Shown: positions 24,297-32,810, numbered from the stretch's first letter. The stretch: DNA of 64,000 bases from Pseudanabaena sp. lw0831 (GCF_016584665.1 NZ_BBJB01000066.1:1-64000), one strand, 5' to 3'. Made by a program: numbers and translations. Notes: a model not told the origin generated them from the sequence alone.

Positions 24297-25220
24297 ATGC
24301 GTTTGGAACAGTTACAAGCATTTTTGGCAGTTGCAGAAACAGGAAACTTTCAGCAAGCAGCTCAGAGATGCGGAGTTAGCCAGTCAACCATTAGCCGACA
24401 GGTGCAGTCTTTAGAAGCAGCTGTTGGCATCTCGCTGTTTCATCGTCAGGGGAACGCTAAGCTAACTTTAGGCGGCGATCGCCTGCTACCACATGCTAAG
24501 AAAATTTGTCAAATTTGGTCATCTGCCGAACAAGAGCTACTCGATTTGCAAGCAGGGAAACAAACAGAGTTATGTGTGGCGGGGATTCCTTCAGCCTGTG
24601 CTTATCAGTTACCGCCAATATTGCAAAAGTTTTCTAAGGCTTATCCCAATGTCCAGCTCCGAGTGACAACCTTGGGAAGCGATCGCGCTCTTAAAGTTCT
24701 TAAAGATGGCTTGATTGATATCGCGATCGTCATGAATAATCCATTTTTAACCGCAAGTTCCGAAATGGTAGTTGAGCAACTCTATGAAGAAAAAATCCAG
24801 CTTTTGCTGACTGTTAATCATCCACTTTGTCGAAAAGAATCCCTAACATGGAAAGACTTACATAATGTTCCCCAAGCCGTATTTAAAGATGGCTATGGAT
24901 TACAGCGTCTTGTCCAAGACCAGTTCAATCGCCAAGGGCTTCGTTTAAATGCATCTCTTGAGCTTAATTCCCTTGAAGCTTTTCGCGGTGTAGTTAAGCA
25001 AGGTAGTTTGATCGCCTTACTTCCAGAAACCTTTTTAGTGGAATTAGCTCACGATCCAGACCTAGTTGTGCGATCGATAAATGAACCCTGCCTAACTCGC
25101 GAAATTGTCCTAGTCACCACTAGCGATCGCATTCAAATTCCACCGATTCAATATTTTTGTAAGCTGGCTACTCAGATGATTCAGCAGGAAATTCCTGTCG
25201 TTTTAAAAAGCGCACTATAA
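24297..25220 (+). CDS. ntcB: LysR-family regulator, NtcB-like
   Basis: The 307-residue protein has an N-terminal helix-turn-helix (MRLEQLQAFLAVAETGNFQQ, GVSQSTISRQVQSLEAAVG) and a two-lobed effector domain from residue 90 (CVAGIPSACAYQLPPILQKF, GSDRALKVLKDGLIDIAIVM). The N-terminus and the SDRALKVLKDGLIDIAIVMNN segment agree with cyanobacterial NtcB, the activator of nitrate-assimilation genes. That naming rests on remembered sequence similarity. No nir/nrt genes are adjacent. A weak NtcA-like site lies upstream. Confidence 0.75.
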   Translation: MRLEQLQAFLAVAETGNFQQAAQRCGVSQSTISRQVQSLEAAVGISLFHRQGNAKLTLGGDRLLPHAKKICQIWSSAEQELLDLQAGKQTELCVAGIPSACAYQLPPILQKFSKAYPNVQLRVTTLGSDRALKVLKDGLIDIAIVMNNPFLTASSEMVVEQLYEEKIQLLLTVNHPLCRKESLTWKDLHNVPQAVFKDGYGLQRLVQDQFNRQGLRLNASLELNSLEAFRGVVKQGSLIALLPETFLVELAHDPDLVVRSINEPCLTREIVLVTTSDRIQIPPIQYFCKLATQMIQQEIPVVLKSAL

Positions 25221-25254
25221 GCCTAGAAAGTAGAGAGTATCTGCTTTCTAGGCT
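25220..25254 (+). terminator. Hairpin after the ntcB-like gene
   Basis: AGCCTAGAAAG...CTTTCTAGGCT with a 13-base loop, starting at the last base of the stop codon, followed by ATAATT. Confidence 0.65.
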
Positions 25255-25302
25255 ATAATTCAACATCTAACCGACTTTTGCATTAAATTCACCCGTAGAG
25301 TA

Positions 25303-26331
25303 ATGAGTAAAGAATTTCGCGAATTTTTGCGTAAAGTTGGGAGCGGTACACATACCAGCAAAAGCTTGACGCGCCAAGAGGCTGAAGCTGCCACGATCAT
25401 GATGTTGCAAGGAGTTGCGACTCCTGCTCAGATTGGCGCATTTATGATCGCTCATCGGATTAAACGTCCGACCAGCGAAGAATTAGCAGGGATGCTCGAT
25501 GCGTATAAGCTTCTGGGCGCAAAGGTTTCACCGATGGCATCTGACAAACAGGTTTTAGTACTTGGATCGCCCTACGATGGCAGATCGAAGACTGCGCCAG
25601 TTAGTCCTGTGATGGCGATTGTCTTGGCGGCGGCTGATGTTCCTGTATTGATGCATGGCGGCGATCGGATGCCCACCAAAGAAGGCTTACCTTTTATGGA
25701 AATTTGGCGAGCTTTGGGCTTAAATTGGCAAGATCTCACCATTGAGCAAGTCCAACACAACCTAGAAACTCAAAATTTGGGGTTTGTCTACCTACCCAAA
25801 CATTTTCCCCTTGCCCAAGGGTTAGTCGCATATCGTGAGCAAATCGGTAAACGTCCGCCCTTTGCCACCCTTGAGCTAATGTGGTCGCCCTATCAAGGTA
25901 AACAATTTATCGTGTCAGGTTTTGTGCATCCGCCTACCGAAACCAATATCCGTGAAGCCTTTGCCCAGCACGGTATTGCCGAATTTGCTACGGTTAAGGG
26001 TTGGGAGGGTAGTGTTGACTTGCCGCGATCGCGTACAGGGATTATCGGCATTAATCACGGCGATCAATTTGAGCGCATAACTCTATCAGCAAGGAATTAT
26101 GAATTTAGCTCCGAAGATCCTGCGATCGCAGATGCATCAGAAATGGCTGCCAAAATCATTTCTGCGCTCAAAGCGGAACCTTCCGAATATCTCAACTCAG
26201 TATTATGGAACTGTGGATTCTATCTCTGGCTCTACGGAATGCATGACGAAATTGCCGATGCGATCGTCCATGCTCAAGAACTTATCAACAGTGGTAAAGC
26301 GTTACGGAAGTTAGAAGATTTACGAGCTTAA
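25303..26331 (+). CDS. Anthranilate phosphoribosyltransferase-like protein (TrpD2/YbiB type)
   Basis: This 342-residue protein has the nucleoside-phosphorylase-II fold: a small helical domain (RQEAEAATIMMLQGVATPAQ, AFMIAHRIKRPTSEELAGML) and a larger alpha/beta domain with GSPYDGRSKTAPVSPVMAIV and LMHGGDRMPTKEGLPFMEIW. TrpD proper has GTGGDG at the first phosphate loop; here it is GSPYDG, so it belongs to the TrpD2/YbiB relatives, some of which bind nucleic acid instead of making phosphoribosyl anthranilate. No other trp gene is near. It lies 82 bp after the ntcB-like gene in the same direction. Confidence 0.8.
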   Translation: MSKEFREFLRKVGSGTHTSKSLTRQEAEAATIMMLQGVATPAQIGAFMIAHRIKRPTSEELAGMLDAYKLLGAKVSPMASDKQVLVLGSPYDGRSKTAPVSPVMAIVLAAADVPVLMHGGDRMPTKEGLPFMEIWRALGLNWQDLTIEQVQHNLETQNLGFVYLPKHFPLAQGLVAYREQIGKRPPFATLELMWSPYQGKQFIVSGFVHPPTETNIREAFAQHGIAEFATVKGWEGSVDLPRSRTGIIGINHGDQFERITLSARNYEFSSEDPAIADASEMAAKIISALKAEPSEYLNSVLWNCGFYLWLYGMHDEIADAIVHAQELINSGKALRKLEDLRA

Positions 26332-26461
26332 CCTCTCAAAATCAAAATAGTCATTGCGATCGCAGATTATCAGAACTATGTTTATTGTAGCAATCTAATG
26401 AAGTGCGATCGCCTTGTCATCTCATGGTTAAGCTCATAGGCGATCTTAATAGCACTTATGA

Positions 26462-26623
26462 CTATTCTTTACCTAGGTTGAATAGCTGACGAAGAAATGC
26501 ACCTAACCCAGCGAGGACAATCACCGATGCTAAGGCGTAGCTGATTGGGGTTAGTAGGCTAACCATTGGTGTTGATTGATGTGAGAGGTTTGTGGGTTGG
26601 CTAGTGACTTGTTGCGTTTCCAT
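26462..26623 (-). CDS. Small single-helix membrane protein
   Basis: From the ATG at 26623 (METQQVTSQPTNLSHQSTPM) the 53-residue product has one transmembrane helix (LTPISYALASVIVLAGLGAF) and a short basic tail (LRQLFNLGKE). A longer frame from 26683 adds 20 residues. There is no clear ribosome site. It could be a photosystem-associated or other small membrane subunit, but no family is recognised. Confidence 0.35.
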   Translation of the reverse strand: METQQVTSQPTNLSHQSTPMVSLLTPISYALASVIVLAGLGAFLRQLFNLGKE

Positions 26624-26730
26624 GTGTTTGTTTGGTATTTGGTACATATTTAGATTGACATTAACCATCAGAAAGCAAGTCACAGTATGATGTTCTGTTA
26701 ATGTAAGCGTTATGTAATAGTTACAAATAC

Positions 26731-26798
26731 ATGGCTAAACCAACACTTTGCGCTTCGGAAATTGGTAAGAGTAAGGCAAAGAATGCTTTTAATTTATC
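26731..26798 (+). pseudogene. Truncated N-terminus (MAKPTL-CAS-E-G type) cut by the IS element
   Basis: ATG opens MAKPTLCASEIGKSKAKNAF, then NLS, before the IS1-family left end is reached (the frame ends after 5 further codons inside the IS). The beginning resembles the short helical leader x-KAS-x-x-G-x-x-x-AK-x-AF of cyanobacterial NACHT or NB-ARC proteins. That likeness is weak and from memory. Confidence 0.3.
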
Positions 26799-27576
26799 GG
26801 CGTTGCACAAATGAAAGATGAATCAAGAAAATGAAGGAATCGATTTGTACTTAAGATAGTGAATTAACAGACGAATTGAATACCTCAACATTTCTTCCGA
26901 TTTTGAATAGCATAAAGTTTTTCTGTGCAATCTGGCTAAATAATGTCTCAGTCTAGTATTTTCACCCTCAACTCTAGTCATATAGGTTTTGCTGATAATT
27001 TGATCCTCCGAGTTGATAAACATTTTGTAGACACAGTAGCCATCAGTAACCCAGAAATAGCATTGCCACACCTTAATCAATGTTCACAAGTTTTCAAAGG
27101 TTTGGCTACTCCTATCTCCTAATACCCAAGCCAATATGCCTTGACTAAAATGATTCACCGCAGTCCATAGCCAAATCAAGTTTTTTTTGACCCAACAAAA
27201 GTCTGGAGTTCATCTAATTCACCAACTTCAGGAATAGTTTCAATGGGGGGATGTTCTGGTAATTGCTTTGCTGCCTCCTTAACCCAGTTGATGACTGAGT
27301 TGTGACTAACATCGGTACATCTCTCAATTTGTCTAAATCCCATGCCGTTGCAGTACATTTTTAGGCATATTCTTTTGACATCTTGCGAATATCCAATCAC
27401 TGAGTAGTTATCAATGAACTGACGACCGCAATCAGCACAAATATGATTTTGTTTGTCTCCTCGTTTCCCATTTTTACGAATATGTGTTGAACCACACTTT
27501 GGACATTTCATTGTTTTTCATTGCTTAAACTCGTTATCTTTATATTTACTCATTCATCCTTCATTTGTGCAATGCC
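26799..27576 (-). mobile_element. IS1-family insertion sequence
   Basis: The 778-bp element is bounded by imperfect inverted repeats GGCGTTGCACAAATGAAAGA (left) and GGCATTGCACAAATGAAGGA (right, complementary strand). Size and gene content match IS1. No clean 8-9 bp target duplication is visible (flanks aatttatc and gctttttt). Confidence 0.88.
26823..27511 (-). pseudogene. IS1-family transposase (InsA/InsB, frameshift product) with an in-frame TGA
   Basis: InsA (27511-27176) has the zinc-finger CPKCGSTHIRKNGKRG...CADCGRQF and helix-turn-helix of IS1. At a run of eight A (27188-27181) a -1 slip leads into InsB, giving KKNLIWLWTAVNHFSQGILA, then WVLGDRSSQTFENL. There a TGA (27086-27084) stands where IS1 proteins normally carry an aromatic residue or Trp. 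The frame continues as TLIKVWQCYFWVTDGYCVYK, then MTRVEGENTRLRHYLARLHR (DDE core with the catalytic Glu in EGEN), to residue SIPSFS. Apart from the TGA it is complete. Confidence 0.8.
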
Positions 27577-27711
27577 GCTTTTTTTATGTACTGGCAGAAT
27601 TTGAAAACGGTTGCCTTGCCAATCAAGTTCGATGGGATTTCCTGTGGTGGCGATTTCTTCTAGGAGGTTTATGAAGTTGGTGGTGAGTTTGTCTACTGGT
27701 ATGGTTTTCAT
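27577..27711 (-). pseudogene. Phd/YefM-like antitoxin truncated by the IS element
   Basis: ATG at 27711 starts MKTIPVDKLTTNFINLLEEI, then ATTGNPIELDWQGNRFQILP and VHKKS. This is the Phd-like N-terminal domain that binds DNA and toxin. After codon 45 the frame enters the IS end and stops at 27552-27550 with an alien tail (GIAQMKDE). No toxin gene is recognised on the far side of the IS. Confidence 0.65.
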
Positions 27712-27716
27712 ATATT

Positions 27717-27853
27717 CAATTACGAATTAGGAATTACGAATTACGAGTGGGAGGTAGGTCCTAGGGATTTGGGGTATGGCTTAGGAGTTATAATATTTTA
27801 CCAATTTACGATTTTGCAATTCGTAATTGATAATTCGTAATTCGTAATTAATT
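27717..27853. repeat. TTCGTAATT short-repeat clusters flanking hsdMS
   Basis: Two clusters of the 9-mer AATTACGAA/TTCGTAATT occur at 27717-27747 and 27818-27853, just before the HsdMS start codon. Single or double copies recur at 30587-30604, 31942-31963 and 31972-32012, so they punctuate the accessory block. Confidence 0.7.
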
Positions 27854-27857
27854 AAAA

Positions 27858-30365
27858 ATGTTAGACACTGAAACTAAGCGCCGTATTGATACTGCTCGTG
27901 ATATTTTGGTGGGGAAGGTTCCTGATCCGAAGTCGCAGGTGGAACAGATTACGATCGCACTCATCTATAAGTTTATGGATGATATGGATGCGGAGGTGGA
28001 GGAGTTGGGGGGCGATCGCACTTTTTTTGCGGATTCATTTGCGAAGTTTGGTTGGGGGCGGTTGATGAGTCCGTCGGTCGGTGGGCATGAGTTGCTGAGC
28101 CTTTACAGTGAGGGGATTAGCACGATGCCGCAGAATGCGGGGATTCCTGCGTTGTTTCGAGATATTTTTAAGAATGCGTATCTGCCTTATCGCGATCCTG
28201 AGACGCTGAAGAGTTTTTTGAAGGTGATTGATGGGTTTACCTACGATCATTCGGAACGGTTGGGGGATGCGTTTGAGTATTTGCTGTCGGTGTTGGGTTC
28301 GCAGGGGGATGCGGGGCAGTTCCGCACGCCGCGCCATATTATCGATTTTATGGTGGAGATTTTGCGTCCGCAAAAGGGTGAGGTGATTCTCGATCCTGCC
28401 TGTGGTACGGCGGGTTTTTTGATTTCGGCGTATAAGCATATTTTGCGGACTAATCAGGATGCTCAGGGGAATAGTACGCTTACGCCCGATGAGAAGGGGC
28501 TGATGGCGACTAATTTTAAGGGGTATGATATTTCGCCCGATATGGTGCGGTTGTCGTTGGTAAATCTCTATTTGCATGGGTTTAAGAGTCCGCAAATTGT
28601 GGAATACGATACTTTGACTTCTGAGGATAGATGGAATGAGTTTGCTGATGTAATCCTTGCGAATCCGCCGTTTATGTCGCCGAAGGGTGGGATTAAGCCC
28701 CATAAGCGGTTTTCGATTAAGGCAAAGCGGAGTGAGGTTCTGTTTGTGGACTATATGGCGGAACATCTTTCGCCAAGGGGTAGGGCGGGGATTATTGTGC
28801 CTGAGGGGATTATTTTCCAGAGTCAGACTGCTTATAAGGATTTGCGTAAGATGTTGGTTGAGAATTCTCTGGTGGCGGTGATTTCGCTTCCTGCTGGGGT
28901 TTTTAATCCTTATTCTGGAGTGAAGACTTCGATTTTAATTCTGGATAAGTCTTTGGCGAAGAAGACGGATAAGATTGCGTTTTTTAAGGTAGAAAATGAT
29001 GGTTTTGGTCTAGGCGCTCAAAGGCGAGAGGTTTCTGGGGGGCAGCTTTCACAGGTTCAAGTCGAGTTAGTGGAATATTTGCAAGCTGTTCGCAAGCAAG
29101 TTTCGACTGACGATCTTGAGTTTTCGCTTGGGTTGATTGTGCCGAAAGAGAAAATTGCGGCTAATGGTGATTATAATTTGAGTGGGGAAAGGTATCGAGA
29201 GACAAGCTTTGTTAGTAGTCATTTTCCAATGGTTGAGCTAGGTGATGTTTCCGAAGTAACATCTAGCAAAAGAATACTTGCAGAAGAATATGTTCCATCT
29301 GGTATTCCATTTTATCGAACTAAAGAGATAGTTGAGTTAAGCAAAGGTCACGAAATTACACTCGAACTGTTTATTTCTGAAGAAAGATTTCAGTCGATTA
29401 AATCTCGCTTTGGATCACCCGCAAAAGGTGACTTGTTGATCTCAGCAGTTGGTACAATTGGGATCTCTTGGATTGTTTCGGATGATCGGGAGTTTTATTT
29501 TAAAGATGGAAATCTTATTTGGGTAAGAAATTTAGAAAATATTGATCCTCAATTTCTTAAATATTGTCTTGACTCTATTTTTACTAATGGAATTGAGCAT
29601 ATTGTATTTGGCGCTGCATACAAAGCATTAACAATTGAGAAATTAAAGCAATTTAAAATTCCTTTACCCCCGATCGCAATACAAAAAGAAATAGTCACCG
29701 AAATCGAGGGCTACCAAAAAGTCATCAACGGCGCTCGTGCAGTCATTGATAATTATCGACCTCATATAGCGATCGATCCTGATTGGGAAATGATGGAAAT
29801 TGGCGAAATCTGCAACAAGATTCAATATGGTTTATCTGAGCCACTTAATACAGTAGGTCTAGGTTTTAAGACATTTCGCATGAATGAACTTGTTGAAGGA
29901 AGATGTATTGATCGAGGTGACATGAAATGTTCTGAAATATCTGATGCTGAGTTTGAAAAATATAGGCTTAATATTGGTGACATTCTTTTTAACCGCACAA
30001 ACAGTTTTGAACACGTTGGGCGCACTGGCGTTTTTGACTTGCAAGGTGATTATTGTTTTGCCTCATATCTAATTCGCTTGATAATCGATCAGGAAAAAGC
30101 TGATCCATTTTTTGTTAATGCCTTTATGAACTCTAAGAGTTTTCAGCAAGGTATAAAACAGTTTGCAAGTCGTGCGATTGGACAATCAAATATTAATGCA
30201 AAGTCCCTTGCAAGTTATTCAATCCCAGTTCCACCGATTGAAATCCAAAAAGCGATAGTAGCTGAAATCCAAGCCGAGCAAGCCCTTGTTAATGCGAACC
30301 GAGAACTAATCGAGAGATTTGAGAAAAAGATACAAACTGTTTTGAATAGAATTTGGGGCAATTAG
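27858..30365 (+). CDS. Fused type I methyltransferase-specificity protein (HsdM-HsdS)
   Basis: The 835-residue protein begins with the HsdM helical N-domain and a SAM-dependent N6-adenine methyltransferase. Motif I is DPACGTAGFLISAYKHI (about residue 174), motif IV ILANPPFMSPKGG (about residue 273), with the type I marker GQFRTPRHIIDFMVEIL. From about residue 455 it is an HsdS with two target-recognition domains, each followed by a conserved helix (IPLPPIAIQKEIVTEI and IPVPPIEIQKAIVAEI). Fusion of M and S is unusual; normally they are separate subunits. No HsdR is present here. Coding in the M half is G-rich in third positions while the S half is AT-rich. The protein should methylate a bipartite site; without R it may be an orphan methylase. 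Confidence 0.9.
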   Translation: MLDTETKRRIDTARDILVGKVPDPKSQVEQITIALIYKFMDDMDAEVEELGGDRTFFADSFAKFGWGRLMSPSVGGHELLSLYSEGISTMPQNAGIPALFRDIFKNAYLPYRDPETLKSFLKVIDGFTYDHSERLGDAFEYLLSVLGSQGDAGQFRTPRHIIDFMVEILRPQKGEVILDPACGTAGFLISAYKHILRTNQDAQGNSTLTPDEKGLMATNFKGYDISPDMVRLSLVNLYLHGFKSPQIVEYDTLTSEDRWNEFADVILANPPFMSPKGGIKPHKRFSIKAKRSEVLFVDYMAEHLSPRGRAGIIVPEGIIFQSQTAYKDLRKMLVENSLVAVISLPAGVFNPYSGVKTSILILDKSLAKKTDKIAFFKVENDGFGLGAQRREVSGGQLSQVQVELVEYLQAVRKQVSTDDLEFSLGLIVPKEKIAANGDYNLSGERYRETSFVSSHFPMVELGDVSEVTSSKRILAEEYVPSGIPFYRTKEIVELSKGHEITLELFISEERFQSIKSRFGSPAKGDLLISAVGTIGISWIVSDDREFYFKDGNLIWVRNLENIDPQFLKYCLDSIFTNGIEHIVFGAAYKALTIEKLKQFKIPLPPIAIQKEIVTEIEGYQKVINGARAVIDNYRPHIAIDPDWEMMEIGEICNKIQYGLSEPLNTVGLGFKTFRMNELVEGRCIDRGDMKCSEISDAEFEKYRLNIGDILFNRTNSFEHVGRTGVFDLQGDYCFASYLIRLIIDQEKADPFFVNAFMNSKSFQQGIKQFASRAIGQSNINAKSLASYSIPVPPIEIQKAIVAEIQAEQALVNANRELIERFEKKIQTVLNRIWGN

Positions 30366-30394
30366 GGATTATCAACACAAAAAATGTAAAAAAT

Positions 30395-30575
30395 GTAGGG
30401 GTTGAGCATTTGCGCCAATATTTTTATTCTCCGATACAATCTCCAAACGCAAATGCTGAACCCTCTTCGCTTTTATTGATAAATTGTCCCTGCGTTGTGA
30501 GGTTTTGGGCAAAGCATTCCCGAATTAAAACAGTTTAGAAATTGATAGATTGTGGCGGGAATGCTATGCCCCTAC
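30395..30575. repeat. MITE-like repeat, copy 2 (best preserved)
   Basis: It is bounded by GTAGGGGTTGAGCATTTGCG on the left and the inverted CGGGAATGCTATGCCCCTAC on the right (181 bp). Interior blocks GCAAATGCTGAACCCTCTT and TGATAAATTGTCCCTGCG are shared with copies at 10551-10744 and 62683-62865. It fills the 277-bp gap behind hsdMS; nothing else was recognised there except a TTCGTAATT repeat. Confidence 0.75.
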
Positions 30576-30642
30576 ACATTGATTTGATGATTCGTAATTG
30601 ATAAATTTGCTATAATATACTTAAACATTCAGCCCAAAAGCC

Positions 30643-30903
30643 ATGTCACCTAATAATCAGAGCCAACTGATAGAAGTAATCAATCAGCTTGATGATCAGC
30701 AAATACCCCTTGTATTGCAATTTATATCATCTCTTCAGAAAAATATTCCTACTGCCCCAGCCTCAACTAAAACAGTATTAGAGCGTATGGGTGGTTATCC
30801 TAAACACTTTTTAGAAGGATCAGGAGATTTATCAGAGAGAAGCGTCCGCAAAAAAATAATTGCCGAAAAGATTAGAGCAAAACATCAAGCAAGACATGAA
30901 TAA
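30643..30903 (+). CDS. Antitoxin preceding a PIN-domain toxin
   Basis: The 86-residue protein (MSPNNQSQLIEVINQLDDQQ, IPLVLQFISSLQKN) has a helical N-terminus of the kind seen in small cyanobacterial antitoxins and a basic C-terminus (VRKKIIAEKIRAKHQARH). It lacks a recognisable DNA-binding ribbon. It overlaps the PIN gene by eight bases, which together with size and order supports its role as the antitoxin. Confidence 0.65.
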   Translation: MSPNNQSQLIEVINQLDDQQIPLVLQFISSLQKNIPTAPASTKTVLERMGGYPKHFLEGSGDLSERSVRKKIIAEKIRAKHQARHE

Positions 30904-31318
30904 ATATCGCCTAATCTTAATTGACACTGGAATAATCGTTGCTTTTTACGATCGCAAAGACAAACACCACCAACAAGCGATTAAATTTTTCAGTACCTGC
31001 ACCAGCCAACCCATTACCACAGTCGCCTGTGTTACAGAGGTTTTATGGCTACTCGCACCAAATATCAAAGTTCAAAACGAGTTTCTATCTGTTTTATTCA
31101 AGCAAGCCATTCTATGTGAACACTTGCAGCCATCAGACTATCAAAGAATCCAAGAACTTAACACCACCTATCAAGATCTACCCGCAGACTTTACCGATTT
31201 GTCACTAATTGCGATCTCTGAAAGACTAAACATTGCAGCGATCGTCACATTAGACAGTGACTTTGATGTTTATCGCCGTTATCGTAAACAACCATTTGAA
31301 AGAATATTTTTACCATAG
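30896..31318 (+). CDS. PIN-domain (VapC-like) toxin
   Basis: The start was placed at ATG 30896 (MNKYRLILIDTGIIVAFYDR); an upstream start at 30860 would overlap the antitoxin further. The four acidic PIN residues are visible: D10 in LIDTGI, E46 in CVTEVLWLL, D99 in ADFTDLSLIAI and D117/D119 in VTLDSDF. These bind Mg2+ for RNA cleavage. Length 140 is usual. The toxin looks intact. Confidence 0.85.
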   Translation: MNKYRLILIDTGIIVAFYDRKDKHHQQAIKFFSTCTSQPITTVACVTEVLWLLAPNIKVQNEFLSVLFKQAILCEHLQPSDYQRIQELNTTYQDLPADFTDLSLIAISERLNIAAIVTLDSDFDVYRRYRKQPFERIFLP

Positions 31319-31352
31319 TCTAGAATAAAAACAAGATAAGAGAATTAAAACT

Positions 31353-31610
31353 ATGCCGATCGCGCAAATTGAAACCCTTATTCGTTATGTCACTGATGCA
31401 GAAGGCAAACCAACCGATGTGCTTGTCCCTCTAGAACTTTGGCAACAGCTAATCCATTCCTTAAATACCGATAGCACTAGCGGACTAGCTTTGATTGACG
31501 AACAAGAACCCAAAGAACAAATATTAGCCGACTTACAAGAATCCGTCAGACTCGCCGCCGCAGGACAAACATTCCCAGTATCACAACTATGGGAAGATGC
31601 AACAGCATAA
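31353..31610 (+). CDS. Antitoxin of a RelE-type pair
   Basis: The 85-residue acidic protein (LIRYVTDAEGKPTDVLVPLE, then LWQQLIHSL) shows the beta-hairpin plus helix pattern V-T-D-x-x-G-K-x-x-x-V-L-V-P-L-E-x-W common in cyanobacterial RelB/Phd-like antitoxins. The C-terminal tail (QEPKEQILADLQESVRLAA) would wrap the toxin. It lies 35 bp after the PIN toxin and five bases before the RelE-type start. Confidence 0.7.
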   Translation: MPIAQIETLIRYVTDAEGKPTDVLVPLELWQQLIHSLNTDSTSGLALIDEQEPKEQILADLQESVRLAAAGQTFPVSQLWEDATA

Positions 31611-31614
31611 ACCT

Positions 31615-31941
31615 ATGATCGAAGTTCGCTTTACTTTACCCTTCATCCGCCGACTAAAATCACTAACCAAACGTTATCGAAAAATCCAATCTGACATACA
31701 GCCAATAATCGAACAGCTACAAAATGGGAACCTTATCGGCGACCAAATCTCTGGTCTAGACTTCCCCATTTTTAAAGTTCGAGCCAAAAACAGTGATATT
31801 CCCACTGGCAAAAGCGGCGGTTATCGCGTTATCTATCAAGTGGTTTCACCTGAATTAATCTTACTTCTACTCATCTATGCAAAATCAGATCAAACAGACG
31901 TGAGCCTAGACGAAATTAAAGACGCTATTGGTAAGGCTTAG
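31615..31941 (+). CDS. RelE/HigB-family toxin
   Basis: The start ATG 31615 (MIEVRFTLPFIRRLKSLTKR) follows an earlier in-frame ATG at 31597. The 108-residue product has a RelE-fold helical start, LQNGNLIGDQISGLDFPIFKV and GGYRVIYQV with the conserved Arg, then ILLLLIYAKSDQTDVSLDEI at the C-terminus. These are the marks of ribosome-dependent mRNA interferases. The upstream antitoxin completes the pair. Confidence 0.85.
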   Translation: MIEVRFTLPFIRRLKSLTKRYRKIQSDIQPIIEQLQNGNLIGDQISGLDFPIFKVRAKNSDIPTGKSGGYRVIYQVVSPELILLLLIYAKSDQTDVSLDEIKDAIGKA

Positions 31942-32012
31942 TTGATAATTACGAATTACGAATTGAGATTTTTAATTCGTAATTGATAATTCTCCCCTCA
32001 TTCGTAATTGAT
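31942..32012. repeat. TTCGTAATT repeats after the toxin block
   Basis: Direct and inverted copies of AATTACGAA (31944-31963 and 31972-32012) lie between the RelE-type toxin and radC. They mark the right border of the accessory block as similar ones mark its left border at 27717-27853. Confidence 0.6.
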
Positions 32013-32075
32013 ATTTTTACTAACAATCACGATAAAATACAGAAAATATTCTTGCAATACTCGGTGCGATTTTAA

Positions 32076-32810
32076 ATGACTTATTCCCTGCGAATTGTGG
32101 ATATGGCTGAGAGCGATCGCCCTCGTGAAAGGTTACTCAGTCAGGGAGTTCGCAGTTTATCCAATGCAGAATTAATCGCAATCTTGTTAGGCACAGGGCA
32201 AGGAGCAGGCAAACTCTCCGCCGTCGGATTAGGACAGCTAATCTTGCAAACCATAGGCAAAGACCGCACTAGTGACCCAGTGGCAGCTTTGCAAAACGTA
32301 TCGCCACAGGAACTCATGCAAATAGAAGGAGTGGGGCCAGCTAAAGCAACCGCAATCTTAGCTGCGATCGAGCTAGGCAAGAGAGCACTCTATGCCAAGC
32401 CTCCAGACTTAACCGAAGTAACCGACCCATCAGTGGCGGCAGCCGCCCTCAGTCAAGACCTAATGTGGCAACCCCAAGAACGCCTCGCAGTGGTGATGCT
32501 CGACAACAAAAATCGGATTATCGCCCAGCGCATTATTACCATCGGCACAGCGACAGAAACCCTCGCTCATCCCCGTGATATTTTCCGAGAGGTTCTCAAA
32601 AGCGGTGCAGTGCGTCTAATTGTGGCGCACAATCATCCATCTGGAAATACATCTCCAAGTCCCGAAGACATCACGCTTACACGCCAATTACTTGAAGCAG
32701 CAAGAATGCTGAGCATTCCTCTTTTAGATCATTTGATTTTAGGAAATGGAACCTTTTCCAGTATTCGCGAAACTTCAACATTATGGAAAGAAGTTCCCCA
32801 ATCAGAATAA
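32076..32810 (+). CDS. radC: RadC-family JAB domain protein
   Basis: The 244-residue protein combines a helix-hairpin-helix N-terminus ([19 protein letters not shown] and [20 protein letters not shown]) with a C-terminal JAB/MPN metalloprotease-like domain. The zinc-binding motif is complete: [17 protein letters not shown] (H-x-H-x7-S/D pattern) with an upstream Glu in the [12 protein letters not shown] region. RadC was once linked to DNA repair; its real role is uncertain. It lies immediately outside the second accessory block. Confidence 0.93.
   Translation: MTYSLRIVDMAESDRPRERLLSQGVRSLSNAELIAILLGTGQGAGKLSAVGLGQLILQTIGKDRTSDPVAALQNVSPQELMQIEGVGPAKATAILAAIELGKRALYAKPPDLTEVTDPSVAAAALSQDLMWQPQERLAVVMLDNKNRIIAQRIITIGTATETLAHPRDIFREVLKSGAVRLIVAHNHPSGNTSPSPEDITLTRQLLEAARMLSIPLLDHLILGNGTFSSIRETSTLWKEVPQSE

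Noticed and set aside
28035-28766. 243-residue open frame on the minus strand inside hsdMS
   Set aside because: It lies wholly opposite the methyltransferase motifs, is very basic and has no family pattern; it is a shadow of the G-rich coding strand.
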